DNA of 44,652 bases from Terriglobales bacterium (GTDB lineage: Bacteria; Acidobacteriota; Terriglobia; Terriglobales; Acidobacteriaceae). The position numbers and the translations under genes were made by a program. The notes beneath the pieces were generated by a model. It was not told the origin of the DNA and did not search any database. It worked only from the letters and a program-made list of their open reading frames with translations. Shown here in pieces: positions 1 to 6,950 of the stretch. The stretch is taken from the NCBI GenBank assembly GCA_035457425.1, contig DATIBR010000076.1, positions 1-44,652 of the forward strand. The letters run 5' to 3'. Position 1 is the stretch's first letter, and each line of letters opens with the position of its first letter.

Positions 1-2
1 CC

Positions 3-383
3 GAGGAGTCGTTCGTCAACGAGTACGCGCCCGCCCGCACCTACGGATTCCTGCAGGATCTGGGCACCATGCGCAAGCACGGCCTGGCGCTGGGCGGCTC
101 GCTGGACAACGCCATCGTGGTCGGCAAGAGCGGGACCCTCAACGGTCTGCGCTACCGCGACGAGTTCGTGCGGCACAAGGTGCTGGACCTGATCGGCGAC
201 CTGGCGCTGCTGGGCAAGCGCATCATCGGGCGGGTGGTGGCGGACCGCGCCGGGCACGCGATGCATACGGCGCTGGTGTCGCGCATCCTGCGCGACCGCA
301 CGTTGTGGGAAGAAACGACGGAAGAAGCGCCCGCGCGCCCCGCGCCGGCGTTCACGCCCGCGCTCGCCGACCGCGGGTTGTAG
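3..383 (+). CDS. lpxC: UDP-3-O-acyl-N-acetylglucosamine deacetylase, C-terminal part
   Basis: This is the 3' part of lpxC, cut by the window edge; the reading frame is open from base 3. LpxC is the zinc-dependent deacetylase of the committed step of lipid A synthesis and acts in the cytoplasm. The fragment shows the family landmarks: ARTYGFLQD, GGSLDNAIVV, the zinc-ligand segment RHKVLDLIGD (His and Asp four residues apart), and a late GHA segment at the position of the catalytic His. It implies a Gram-negative envelope. The last 32 bases overlap, tail to tail, the end of the PilZ-domain gene on the other strand. The C-terminal tail after DRTLWEE is low-complexity (Ala/Pro/Glu) and not conserved. 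Confidence 0.95.
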   Translation, partial: EESFVNEYAPARTYGFLQDLGTMRKHGLALGGSLDNAIVVGKSGTLNGLRYRDEFVRHKVLDLIGDLALLGKRIIGRVVADRAGHAMHTALVSRILRDRTLWEETTEEAPARPAPAFTPALADRGL

Positions 384-1104
384 CGGCCGCGGGCACGCCG
401 AAGGTGGCAACCTCGCCGATCGAACTGGAAAACTGCTTATCGCGGAAGGCGCGGTCGTTGACCCAGTCTTCCAGGGTGCGCTGCAGGGTGCGCGAGAGGT
501 TGAGGCGCACGCCGGCCAGGCCGTTGCCCGCCCAGGCGACCACGCCGTTGCCGAAGACCTCGACCTCGGTCCAGGGCAGGGTGAACTGGAAGCGGACCTT
601 GGCGCCGGGCTTGAGGCTGACCTGCGCGAGGCGCATGCCGGTCTCGCTGAGATTGGTCATGAGTGCGGACATCTGCGCGGTCTTCACCCAGAGCTGGACG
701 TTGGCGGCGACCTCCTGGCGGAAGTAGCGGCGGCGCTCGCGCAGCATGAGGCCGACGGCGGCGCGCAGGGTGCGGGTGGTGAAGTCGACCGTCAGGGGCT
801 TGTCGAGGGTGAAGTTGGCGCCGAGGGCATAGGCGCGCCTGGTGTCGGTGCCGCCGTTGAGCAGCGCGAAGGCGATGGCCTGGCGGTTGGAGGCGGTCTT
901 GCGCAGCTCGCGGAGCAGTTCCTGGCCGAGGGGCATGTCGTCGCAATCCACGAAGACGGCGTCGAACTTCTGCTGGTTGAGGCGGCAGATGCCGGCGTCG
1001 GCCTGGCTGCAGATCTCCAGCTCCACGCCGGAGCTGTTGAGGAGGCGTTGCAGGGCGGCGACGGCTTGCGGGTCAGGACTGCAGAGCAGCGCTTGTGGGG
1101 ACAT
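352..1104 (-). CDS. receiver-like plus PilZ domain protein
   Basis: A 250-residue protein. Residues 1-118 look like a response-regulator receiver: FDAVFVDCDD carries an Asp at about 53 in the phosphorylation-site region, and LDKP at 100-103 supplies the conserved Lys. Residues 124-240 form a PilZ domain with RRRYFR (124-129) and NLSETG (151-156), which match the two c-di-GMP-binding motifs RxxxR and (D/N)xSxxG. Likely role: c-di-GMP-responsive output protein, partner unknown. The ATG at 1104 was chosen over longer upstream starts because the receiver fold begins there and a TACGCT -10-like box lies 7 nt before it. Its 3' end overlaps lpxC convergently. Confidence 0.8.
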   Translation of the reverse strand: MSPQALLCSPDPQAVAALQRLLNSSGVELEICSQADAGICRLNQQKFDAVFVDCDDMPLGQELLRELRKTASNRQAIAFALLNGGTDTRRAYALGANFTLDKPLTVDFTTRTLRAAVGLMLRERRRYFRQEVAANVQLWVKTAQMSALMTNLSETGMRLAQVSLKPGAKVRFQFTLPWTEVEVFGNGVVAWAGNGLAGVRLNLSRTLQRTLEDWVNDRAFRDKQFSSSIGEVATFGVPAAATTRGRRARA

Positions 1105-1111
1105 GCGGAGA

Positions 1112-1117
1112 AGCGTA
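1112..1117 (-). promoter_or_regulatory. -10 box (TACGCT) for the receiver-PilZ gene
   Basis: TACGCT lies 7 nt before the ATG at 1104 with no Shine-Dalgarno between them, so transcription would start at or next to the start codon. The same TACGCT box and spacing precede the RibD-like gene ending at 43853. Confidence 0.4.
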
Positions 1118-1329
1118 TCGCCGGCGGGCGGCGGGCGCGAGATAACCAAGGGCGGGCAGGGACAGTGTCCGGGTGGACAGGGCGGGAGGGCCAGGTGTCC
1201 CGCGAAGGTAACTGCGCCGGGGCCGGCGACGGGCGTAAGATGAACGCAACCAAAGCTCCCCGTTAGAATACGGAAGTATCGCGGCGCGATGGGTTGCAGG
1301 CCCGGCCGGGCGGCGATGCAGAGGACACC

Positions 1330-1704
1330 ATGGATCCGATCATGACGCGCATCAAGCGCGTTACCGAAGAGCTGCACTCGATCGAGCGCGACCTGCAACG
1401 GCTGAGCCAAGACACGAACGCGGCGCAACACATCGGCATCATCGACGAGAGCGAGAGCGTGGCGCTGCTGGGCTCGTTCAAGGTAGCGGTGGACAACATG
1501 CGGCGCTTCCTGTGGGCGTACATCGAAGCGACCTCAGGGTCGAACGTGAGCATGAACGAGGCGCTGCAGACGGCGCGGCTGGTACGGGTGACGGAGCTGC
1601 TGCGCGTGCTGCATGAGAACGAAGGGCCCACGACGGGCGGCGCGCGGGGGATCTCGGACATCGTGGATGCGGTGCTGAAGCCGCGGGACTCGCAGAGCGG
1701 TTGA
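1330..1704 (+). CDS. small helical hypothetical protein
   Basis: A 124-residue, mostly alpha-helical protein that I cannot assign to a family. It starts MDPIMTRIKRVTEELHSIE and is rich in charged heptad-like segments, suggesting a coiled coil over roughly residues 5-60. It has no signal peptide or membrane segment. The ATG at 1330 follows a GAGGAC Shine-Dalgarno-like stretch; an in-frame TTG at 1294 would add 12 residues with no homology signal. It lies between two PilZ genes, pointing the same way as the second one 40 bases downstream, so a link with c-di-GMP output is possible but is inferred from position only. Confidence 0.65.
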   Translation: MDPIMTRIKRVTEELHSIERDLQRLSQDTNAAQHIGIIDESESVALLGSFKVAVDNMRRFLWAYIEATSGSNVSMNEALQTARLVRVTELLRVLHENEGPTTGGARGISDIVDAVLKPRDSQSG

Positions 1705-1744
1705 CCTGGGTCGCGGCCAAAGTCAAAATCGCGCCAACGCCGGC

Positions 1745-2431
1745 ATGAGCACTCCTGTCGCCCCTGGCATCCCGACTTACGGCGCGCGCACCTACCCGGT
1801 GCCGCGCATGGCGGCCTTCGACCTGGAGGCGGGCGAGCGCGAGCGCATCGCCCAGGCCTTCCGCAACGTGAAGCTGACGGTCGAGGTGGTTCCGGCCGCC
1901 GCGCCGCCCAACGAGCCGATCTTCGACGCCGCCGTCCTGCGCGTGGACAAGGACGCGGCCCAGCGCCTGAACGCGCTCCGCTCGGTGAACCGCCGGATGC
2001 TGATCTACCTGATCGGCCCGATGCCGGAGATCGCGCGGCTGGCGAACTTCGGGGTCAACGCGGCGCTGGAGAACCTGAGCGACGCGGCCATCGCGCGCGC
2101 GGTGGAGCATACGTACCTGCTGCTGGCGGGCAAGCTGCGGCGGTACACGCGCGTGCCCATCTACGTGCCGTTGAACATGTTCGTGGACGGTCTGTCGTTC
2201 ACCGCCATCACGGAAGACCTGAGCGCGGGCGGGATCTCGGCGCTGGCGGTGCCGCCGGCGGTGGTGTCGGTGGGCAAGGCGGTGGCGGTGCGCATCGTGC
2301 TGCCGTCGACCGAGCCGCTGCAGCTGCAGGGCGTGGTCTGCTGGATCTCGGCGGAGCGAGTGGGCGTGCAGTTCGACCGCGGCGTCGAGCAGGACCGGCT
2401 GCGCAAGTGGGTGGAGGAGTTCCTCAGCTGA
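1745..2431 (+). CDS. PilZ domain protein with degenerate receiver-like N-terminus
   Basis: A 228-residue protein. Residues 1-125 have the alternating strand/helix pattern of a receiver domain (AAFDLEAGERERIAQAF, then a strand and MLIYLIGPMPEIARLAN) but lack a clear phospho-acceptor Asp at the end of the third strand. Residues about 133-225 are a PilZ domain: RRYTRVP gives the RxxxR motif and EDLSAGG the (D/N)xSxxG motif, so c-di-GMP binding looks intact. The architecture matches the gene ending at 352 on the other strand. folK begins 5 bases after the stop, so the two are probably co-transcribed. Confidence 0.8.
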   Translation: MSTPVAPGIPTYGARTYPVPRMAAFDLEAGERERIAQAFRNVKLTVEVVPAAAPPNEPIFDAAVLRVDKDAAQRLNALRSVNRRMLIYLIGPMPEIARLANFGVNAALENLSDAAIARAVEHTYLLLAGKLRRYTRVPIYVPLNMFVDGLSFTAITEDLSAGGISALAVPPAVVSVGKAVAVRIVLPSTEPLQLQGVVCWISAERVGVQFDRGVEQDRLRKWVEEFLS

Positions 2432-2435
2432 GGGC

Positions 2436-3002
2436 GTGAAGAAGCTCGTCTATCTCGGGCTGGGCTCGAACCTGGGCGACCGCCGCGGGAACCTGGAGGC
2501 GGCCATCGCGCAGCTCGCGCAGCTGGGCGCCGTCCAAGCGCGATCCTCGCTCTACGAGACCGAGCCGGTGGGGATGGCCGGGGTCCCCGGCGGGCAGGCG
2601 TGGTTCCTGAACTGCGCGCTCGCGCTCGAGACCGAGCTGATGCCCAAGCAGCTGATGGCGCGGCTGCTGGAGATCGAGCGGGGCCTGGGGCGAAAGCGCG
2701 CGCCGGCGGCGGAGGCCGGCAAGAAGCAGCCGCGCACCATCGACCTCGACATCCTGTTGTTCGGTAACTCGGTGATCGAGACGCCGGCGCTGGTGGTGCC
2801 GCATCCGGCGATGCACGAGCGGCGGTTCGTGCTCGAGCCGCTGGCGGAGATTGCTCCGGAGGCGCGGCATCCGGTGTTCAAGCGCAGCATGCGCGAGCTG
2901 CGGGACGCGCTGCCGAAGGAAGCGGGCGCGGTCAAGCGAGTGGACAGTGGAGAGTGGACGGTGGAGAGCAAGGAGCGCGCGGCAAAGCCGCCGTCGGAGT
3001 GA
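2436..3002 (+). CDS. folK: 2-amino-4-hydroxy-6-hydroxymethyldihydropteridine pyrophosphokinase (HPPK)
   Basis: HPPK transfers pyrophosphate from ATP to 6-hydroxymethyl-7,8-dihydropterin in folate synthesis, in the cytoplasm. The 188-residue product has the family signature: GLGSNLGDR (8-16), SLYETEPVG (38-46), the acidic metal site in RTIDLDILLFG (100-110), and VPHPAMHERRFVLEPL (121-136). The start is GTG at 2436, 5 bases after the PilZ gene; GAGG at 2430-2434 may serve as ribosome site. The conserved enzyme ends near residue 160. Residues about 169-179 are translated from a run of 7-bp repeats (2939-2968), so the tail is repeat-derived and probably dispensable. Confidence 0.95.
   Translation: MKKLVYLGLGSNLGDRRGNLEAAIAQLAQLGAVQARSSLYETEPVGMAGVPGGQAWFLNCALALETELMPKQLMARLLEIERGLGRKRAPAAEAGKKQPRTIDLDILLFGNSVIETPALVVPHPAMHERRFVLEPLAEIAPEARHPVFKRSMRELRDALPKEAGAVKRVDSGEWTVESKERAAKPPSE
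2939..2968 (+). repeat. heptamer tandem repeat (AGTGGAC type) inside the folK 3' end
   Basis: Four consecutive 7-bp units, AGTGGAC, AGTGGAG, AGTGGAC and GGTGGAG, read through by folK. The same word family recurs at 30624-30651 inside mnmG and, as inverted arms, at 35666-35763. No inverted arm was found for this copy. Confidence 0.75.
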
Positions 3003-3022
3003 AGATTTCCACAGAAATCTTC
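3001..3022 (+). terminator. perfect 9-bp hairpin at the folK stop
   Basis: GAAGATTTC (3001-3009), loop CACA, GAAATCTTC (3014-3022). It overlaps the folK TGA (3000-3002) and is conspicuously A+T-rich for this genome. There is no T-run after it, so it may be a processing or attenuation hairpin rather than a classical intrinsic terminator. Confidence 0.45.
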
Positions 3023-3424
3023 GCGCCCTGGTCGGGGGCGCGGTCGCCGGATGCGCGCGAAACCCGCCCGGCGGAGATGCGCAAAAGCCGCTAAAAATGC
3101 GCCTTCCCTTCGCATGGTTGAGGCGACGCGTGGGGAAAATGACGCGCTCGGACGCGGGCGGAACGCGTTTCTTTTCCTCAGCTTGCGGCGAAGGTCTCGC
3201 GCAAACGCTCATTTTCAGCGGGTGCGGCGCACATCCCGCCGCGGCGCGATGGCTGATAACCAACAGCGCAACGTGGCAGGGCTCCTAAGGTGTGTACAAA
3301 GTACCGGAGGCGGATGTGCAAAAACCCCAATAAAAATGCGGCTTCCGCGCTTGCCCCCCACGCGAAACCATGTAATATAGCGGCGAAGCACGGTTTTATT
3401 GTCAATTTAAGGAGGATAGTCTCA
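3003..3424. other. intergenic region between folK and the HU gene with a 35-bp direct repeat
   Basis: I see no convincing gene in these 420 bases; frames open here lack family resemblance. Two similar copies of a roughly 35-base element occur at 3073-3107 and 3312-3346. Both run GGaGATGcGCAAAA, then an A+T-rich middle, then TAAAAATGCGSCTTCC. The second copy ends just before the proposed HU promoter. A GC-rich imperfect dyad (GCGGGTGC ... GCAC.TCCCGC) lies near 3218-3241. Confidence 0.5.
3351..3378 (+). promoter_or_regulatory. promoter of the HU-like gene
   Basis: TTGCCC (3351-3356) and TAATAT (3373-3378) are separated by 16 bases and lie about 47 bases before the ATG. This leaves room for a normal leader with the strong AAGGAGG ribosome site at 3409-3415. 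It contrasts with the very short leaders predicted elsewhere in the window. Confidence 0.5.
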
Positions 3425-3712
3425 ATGTCGATGACCAAGACCCAGATCGTCCGCGCAATGGCGGAGAAGATCGGCACCAACAACAAGACGGCGGCGGCGT
3501 TCCTGGAGAACCTGTCGGACATGGCGATCAAGGAAGCCAAGAAGAGCGGCGTGTTCGTGCTGCCCGGACTGGGCCGCCTGAAGAAGGTCAACCGCAAGGC
3601 GCGCATGGGCCGCAACCCGCAGACCGGCGAGCCGATCAAGATCCCTGCCAAGGTCACCGCGAAGTTCTACCTCGCGAAGCACGTGAAGGATTCCATCGCC
3701 CCGAAGAAGTAA
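3425..3712 (+). CDS. HU/IHF-family DNA-binding protein
   Basis: A 95-residue nucleoid protein of the bacterial HU/IHF family, which binds and bends DNA as a dimer. Visible landmarks: an N-terminal helix pair (MTKTQIVRAMAEKIG ... LENLSDMAIKEAKK), the strand FVLPGLGRLKKV, and the DNA-binding arm signature RKARMGRNPQTGEPIKIPA (about 57-75), which corresponds to the family RxARxGRNPxTG motif. The length is typical. A strong Shine-Dalgarno (AAGGAGG, 3409-3415) selects the ATG at 3425. The gene stands alone between its own promoter and a strong terminator, consistent with high expression. Lysine-rich variants of this type are common in Acidobacteria. Confidence 0.93.
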   Translation: MSMTKTQIVRAMAEKIGTNNKTAAAFLENLSDMAIKEAKKSGVFVLPGLGRLKKVNRKARMGRNPQTGEPIKIPAKVTAKFYLAKHVKDSIAPKK

Positions 3713-3737
3713 GCCGGGCGCAACGCAGTCCCAACGA

Positions 3738-3772
3738 GAAGGCCGGCGGAAACGCCGGCCTTCGTGTTTTTT
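3738..3772 (+). terminator. Rho-independent terminator of the HU-like gene
   Basis: An 11-bp perfect stem, GAAGGCCGGCG (3738-3748) with CGCCGGCCTTC (3753-3763), closes a GAAA tetraloop and is followed by GTGTTTTTT. It is the best intrinsic terminator in the window. The opposing GT51-like gene stops at 3777. Confidence 0.9.
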
Positions 3773-3776
3773 GAAG

Positions 3777-4391
3777 CTATTGACGCGCTGGTGCGGGTTC
3801 GCGCTTGGCGGTGTCCGCCTCAGCGGTGGTGATCAGGTGTGTTTCCACCATTCGATCTATGAGCTGATCACGCTTTTCCAAGGCGCGATCAGGATGGGCG
3901 CTGAAGCTAGGTCGCTCCGCCAACCCCGCCAACCAAGCTGCTTCCCCGATTTTGAGTTGCTCCGGATCTTTGTTGAAGTACGCCCGTGACGCTTCCCGAA
4001 CACCGTAGACCGCCTGATTCCCTATGTTCCCGAGATAGATGGTGTCGGCGTAGAGAGCCAAGAGTTCGTCGGGCGCGTAGCGCTGGCTGAGCCGCTGTGC
4101 GATGAGGACGGCAAGGAGGTGGTGATGCATGATTCGCCCACGAAAATCGCGCAGTGCGAGCAGTGCCAAGCGCCCTTCCGGAGTGCTGCGTCGAGGAGGC
4201 AGAAATGTGGCCCGGAAGGAGCGCTCCACTGCCGGCTCCCCTGCCAGGGTTCGCTTCGTCTGCAGGCGGCTGCCGAAAGCAGATGCGAGGTATTGGTCAC
4301 TGAGGCTCGCATAGCTCCAGTACGCGAGCATCGTGGCCACAAAGCAGAAGGCGGCCAAGACTGCAGTCCAGCGCAGGATGGCTTTTTTCAT
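3777..4391 (-). CDS. GT51 transglycosylase-like protein lacking catalytic residues
   Basis: A 204-residue protein with an N-terminal membrane anchor (about 8-28). Its C-terminal half resembles GT51 peptidoglycan glycosyltransferases: DELLALYADTIYLGN (108-122), AVYGVREASRAYFNKD (127-142), and GEAAWLAGLAERPSFSAHPD. The usual first motif EDxxFxxHxG with the catalytic Glu is absent, no GGSTITQQ segment is seen, and the second catalytic Glu of the RKxxE motif has no counterpart. It therefore looks like a shortened, probably inactive relative with a possible structural or regulatory role. It ends the leftward group that starts at 5725 (30 bases after the preceding gene). The relationship is fairly sure; inactivity is inferred. 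Confidence 0.7.
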   Translation of the reverse strand: MKKAILRWTAVLAAFCFVATMLAYWSYASLSDQYLASAFGSRLQTKRTLAGEPAVERSFRATFLPPRRSTPEGRLALLALRDFRGRIMHHHLLAVLIAQRLSQRYAPDELLALYADTIYLGNIGNQAVYGVREASRAYFNKDPEQLKIGEAAWLAGLAERPSFSAHPDRALEKRDQLIDRMVETHLITTAEADTAKREPAPARQ

Positions 4392-4421
4392 GTCGAAAAG
4401 TCGTTAGACCGTCGCTGACCG

Positions 4422-4940
4422 CTATACCAGCAATCGGAAGGCCACCATCGGCAGCAGCAGGCCGAGGGCGAGACCGAACGCGCGGTCGCCGACCGGACGC
4501 AGCGCGCTAACCAGCAGCAGGAGCGCGAGCAGCGGATACGAAAGGATGGCCAGCGCGCCGCCGCGGCCCGCGAGTCTCCGGAGATGCTGCAACTCGTCGC
4601 GCGCGGGAAATGCCTGCACGCCGAAGGAGAGTCCCAGCCAGTAGAAGAACCAGGCCAGCGGGTCCCAGATCTGCAGCGCGAAGGCGGGCAGGTAGGCGGT
4701 GGAGCAGAACAGCAGGCACAGCGCGCTGTTGACGAAGAACGGGCCGAGGACTTCGACGAGCGCGAGGCCGAAGCGCGGCGAGGGCTCGTGGCGCACGTAG
4801 CCATAGGGCGGCTTCAGGCTGAGGAAGCGGACCTCGAAGATGGCGAGGTGCGCCCAGCGCACGAAGAACAAGTGCGCGGCCTCGCGCACCATCACGCCGG
4901 GAAAGGTGAGCGTGGTGAAGACGACGCCGAGGAAGTTCAT
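4422..4940 (-). CDS. membrane metalloprotease-like protein with degenerate zinc motif
   Basis: A 172-residue integral membrane protein with about four hydrophobic segments. The N-terminus (FTTLTFPGVMVREAAHLFF) and the mid-protein GYVRHEPSP, LGPFFVNS and LGLSFGVQAFPA segments resemble a family of small membrane zincins whose equivalent positions, as I recall them, read HEFAH and MHAFPS. Here HExxH has become REAAH (residues 19-23) and the His of the second motif is Gln109, so metal binding is probably lost. Its start overlaps the stop of the upstream gene by 4 bases (4937-4940), implying translational coupling. Family assignment is from memory of the pattern and is moderate. Confidence 0.55.
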   Translation of the reverse strand: MNFLGVVFTTLTFPGVMVREAAHLFFVRWAHLAIFEVRFLSLKPPYGYVRHEPSPRFGLALVEVLGPFFVNSALCLLFCSTAYLPAFALQIWDPLAWFFYWLGLSFGVQAFPARDELQHLRRLAGRGGALAILSYPLLALLLLVSALRPVGDRAFGLALGLLLPMVAFRLLV

Positions 4941-5725
4941 CGCGCGCCCTTCCCTGCCGCGATCTGGGCAGGCGGCGGCGTGGCGCTCGCCTGCGCGGTC
5001 AGGTCGGCCGCCGACTTCCCTAACGACGACATTTCGGGATAGAGCTCGGCGGCTTCCCTGGCCTTGCCGGCGGCGGCGGCGAAGTCCTGGTCGGCGGCCA
5101 GTCGTTGCGCCTCGCCGGCGAGGTCGTTCGCCTTCACCGCGCGCTCCCAGATCTTCAGCACCTCGTAGTAAAGCTCGCCGCTCTCGAACTTGGGGTGGCC
5201 GTTCATCAGGAGGCGCGCGTGCTCGTAGTCCCCTGCCAGCAAGCAGGCCTTCACGGTCTCGAGCAGCGTCTGGTCGGACTCGCTGCCGGCCTGGAGCACC
5301 TGGCGCAGCTCGACGGCGGCTTCAGCGTAGCGCGCCTGGGCGAGCAGCTTTTCGCCGCGCGCGAGCGCGATGCCGGTCTCCACGTACTGCCCGCCGTGCC
5401 AGACGGCGTAGGCCGCCAAGAGCGCGAGCAGGAGCAGGGACATGCGCATCCACGCGGGATACGGGACTTCGTAGAAGCGCTGGCGGCACTGGAAACACAG
5501 CGGCGTGCCGGCGACCTTCATCCAGTCCTGCTCGCCGCGGTCGGCGCCGCACTGGGCGCAGACGGTGGGATCCTGCGCGTGCTCGACCACGACCTGGCGG
5601 CCGCCGGCCTGCGCGTCCTGCACGCGGCGCGTGGCGCACGGCTCGCACACCATGACGCCGTCGATCACATACAGCTTGCCGATCGGGAGCGGGTTCTTGC
5701 AGGTGCGGCAGGGCGCGCGGCGCAT
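4937..5725 (-). CDS. zinc-ribbon, membrane-anchored TPR-like protein
   Basis: A 262-residue protein. Two N-terminal treble-Cys modules (CRTCKNPL ... CEPCA at 6-30; CAQCGADRG ... CFQCRQ at about 56-82) suggest two zinc ribbons in the cytoplasm. A single membrane helix follows (about 95-112, MSLLLLALLAAYAVW). The rest is helical with TPR-like repeats (LARGEKLLAQARYAEAAVELRQVL; ACLLAGDYEHARLLM) that would lie outside the membrane. No enzymatic motif is visible; a scaffold or assembly role is likely. It is the first gene of a leftward operon with the metalloprotease-like and GT51-like genes, and diverges from the RidA-like gene. Confidence 0.7.
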   Translation of the reverse strand: MRRAPCRTCKNPLPIGKLYVIDGVMVCEPCATRRVQDAQAGGRQVVVEHAQDPTVCAQCGADRGEQDWMKVAGTPLCFQCRQRFYEVPYPAWMRMSLLLLALLAAYAVWHGGQYVETGIALARGEKLLAQARYAEAAVELRQVLQAGSESDQTLLETVKACLLAGDYEHARLLMNGHPKFESGELYYEVLKIWERAVKANDLAGEAQRLAADQDFAAAAGKAREAAELYPEMSSLGKSAADLTAQASATPPPAQIAAGKGAR

Positions 5726-5841
5726 GGGTTTCGACAGATGCCTTGCGTTGATTATGCGCAGCCGGCGCGCGATTGCAACGGATATCGCCGTTCCCTTTCC
5801 GGTTCCTGCCGCGTATGGTGTTGGCGTCCGGAGGTGACGTG

Positions 5842-6318
5842 ATGAAAGCCGTCTTGCTGATGTGCTGCCTGCTGCTGTTCGGGATCGCCGCCGCGGCCGA
5901 GGACAAGCCGCACCAGTACGTGAACATCCCCGCGCACATCGAGGGCTTGCCGTTCTCGGATGCCGTGCTGGCCGGCGACACGCTGTACGTCTCGGGGCGC
6001 ATCGGGCTGGTGCCCGGGACGCGCAAGGTGCCCGACACCATCGAAGAAGAGGTGCGCGTGCTGATGGAGTCGATCAAGACCGCCGTCGAGCACGCCGGTC
6101 TCGCGATGGACGACGTCGTGAGCGTCACCATCTACTGCCCGGACCTGACGCTGTACGAGCGCTTCAACGGCATTTACAAGACGTATTTCAAGGAAGGGAA
6201 GTACCCGGCGCGGGCGTTCATCGGGTCGGGGCCGCTGTTGTTCGGCGGACACTTCGAGATGACGACCATCGCGGTGCGGCAGCCGAAAGCCGCGAAAACA
6301 GCGGGAAAGAAGCGCTAG
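5842..6318 (+). CDS. exported RidA (YjgF/UK114) family protein
   Basis: A 158-residue RidA-fold protein. Cytoplasmic RidA hydrolyses reactive enamine/imine intermediates made by PLP enzymes. Residues about 20-150 show the family pattern: a strand with LYVSGRIG, GLAMDDVVSVTIYCPDL, and YPARAFIGSG with the Arg corresponding to the ligand-binding Arg, then FEMTTIAV. Unusually, it begins with a clear signal peptide (MKAVLLMCCLLLFGIAAAAE), so it should act in the periplasm. The ATG at 5842 has a good ribosome site (GGAGGTGA, 5830-5837). Its stop codon overlaps the GTG of rsmG by one base, so the two are translationally coupled although functionally unrelated. Confidence 0.85.
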   Translation: MKAVLLMCCLLLFGIAAAAEDKPHQYVNIPAHIEGLPFSDAVLAGDTLYVSGRIGLVPGTRKVPDTIEEEVRVLMESIKTAVEHAGLAMDDVVSVTIYCPDLTLYERFNGIYKTYFKEGKYPARAFIGSGPLLFGGHFEMTTIAVRQPKAAKTAGKKR

Positions 6319-6950
6319 TGGAAGAGGCGCGCATCGCCGAACTGCTGGCGCCGTTCGCGGGTGAGCTGCCGCCGGAGCGGCTGCGGCAAATATCGACGTA
6401 CATCGATATAGTGCTGAAGTGGAACGAGAAGACGAACCTGACCGCGGTGCGCGAGCCGGAGGCGATCGTGCTGCGCCACTTCGGCGAGTCGCTGTTCGCG
6501 GCCCAGGCGCTGCTCGCGGCGGACGCGGCGCTCGCGGTGATCGACATCGGCTCGGGCGCGGGATTTCCGGGACTGCCGCTCAAGCTGTGGGCGCCGCGCA
6601 TCCAGCTGACGCTGGTGGAAGCGCACGCCAAGAAGGCGACGTTCCTGAGGGAAGTGGTGCGCACGCTCGCCTTCGGCAACGTGCAGGTGCGGGCCGAGCG
6701 CGCCGAGACGCTGAAGGACCAGGCGGAACTGGTGACGCTGCGAGCGGTGGAGAAGTTCGACGAGATCCTGCCGACGGCGGCGCGGCTGGTGCGCGCGGGT
6801 GGGCGGCTGGGGTTGCTGATCGGCACCGGCCAGGTCGGCGTGGCGCACCAACTGCCGGAGTTCTCCTGGGAGGCACCGCAGCCGGTGCCGCAGTCCCGCA
6901 ACCGCGTGCTGCTGGTGGGGAACCAGGCACGGCAAGAATCAGCGGGCTAA
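6318..6950 (+). CDS. rsmG: 16S rRNA (guanine-527-N7)-methyltransferase RsmG
   Basis: RsmG (GidB) uses S-adenosylmethionine to methylate N7 of G527 in 16S rRNA. The 210-residue product has the typical order: an N-terminal helix, KWNEKTNLTAVREPEAIVLRHFGES (which contains the conserved NLT and RH segments), the SAM-binding loop DIGSGAGFPG (76-85), VEAHAKKATFL and a C-terminal strand pair. The start is GTG at 6318, sharing its G with the TAG of the upstream gene; the length fits the family. rsmG next to parA-parB is a classical arrangement near bacterial replication origins. Confidence 0.95.
   Translation: MEEARIAELLAPFAGELPPERLRQISTYIDIVLKWNEKTNLTAVREPEAIVLRHFGESLFAAQALLAADAALAVIDIGSGAGFPGLPLKLWAPRIQLTLVEAHAKKATFLREVVRTLAFGNVQVRAERAETLKDQAELVTLRAVEKFDEILPTAARLVRAGGRLGLLIGTGQVGVAHQLPEFSWEAPQPVPQSRNRVLLVGNQARQESAG

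Noticed and set aside
3051-3380. Open frames in the folK-HU gap
   Set aside because: They cross two repeat copies and the HU promoter, and have unconserved Arg-rich composition.
4840-5655. A 271-codon Arg-rich plus-strand frame opposite the zinc-ribbon operon
   Set aside because: Composition is that of a reversed GC-rich gene; the minus-strand frames have zinc ribbons and membrane helices and fit as an operon.
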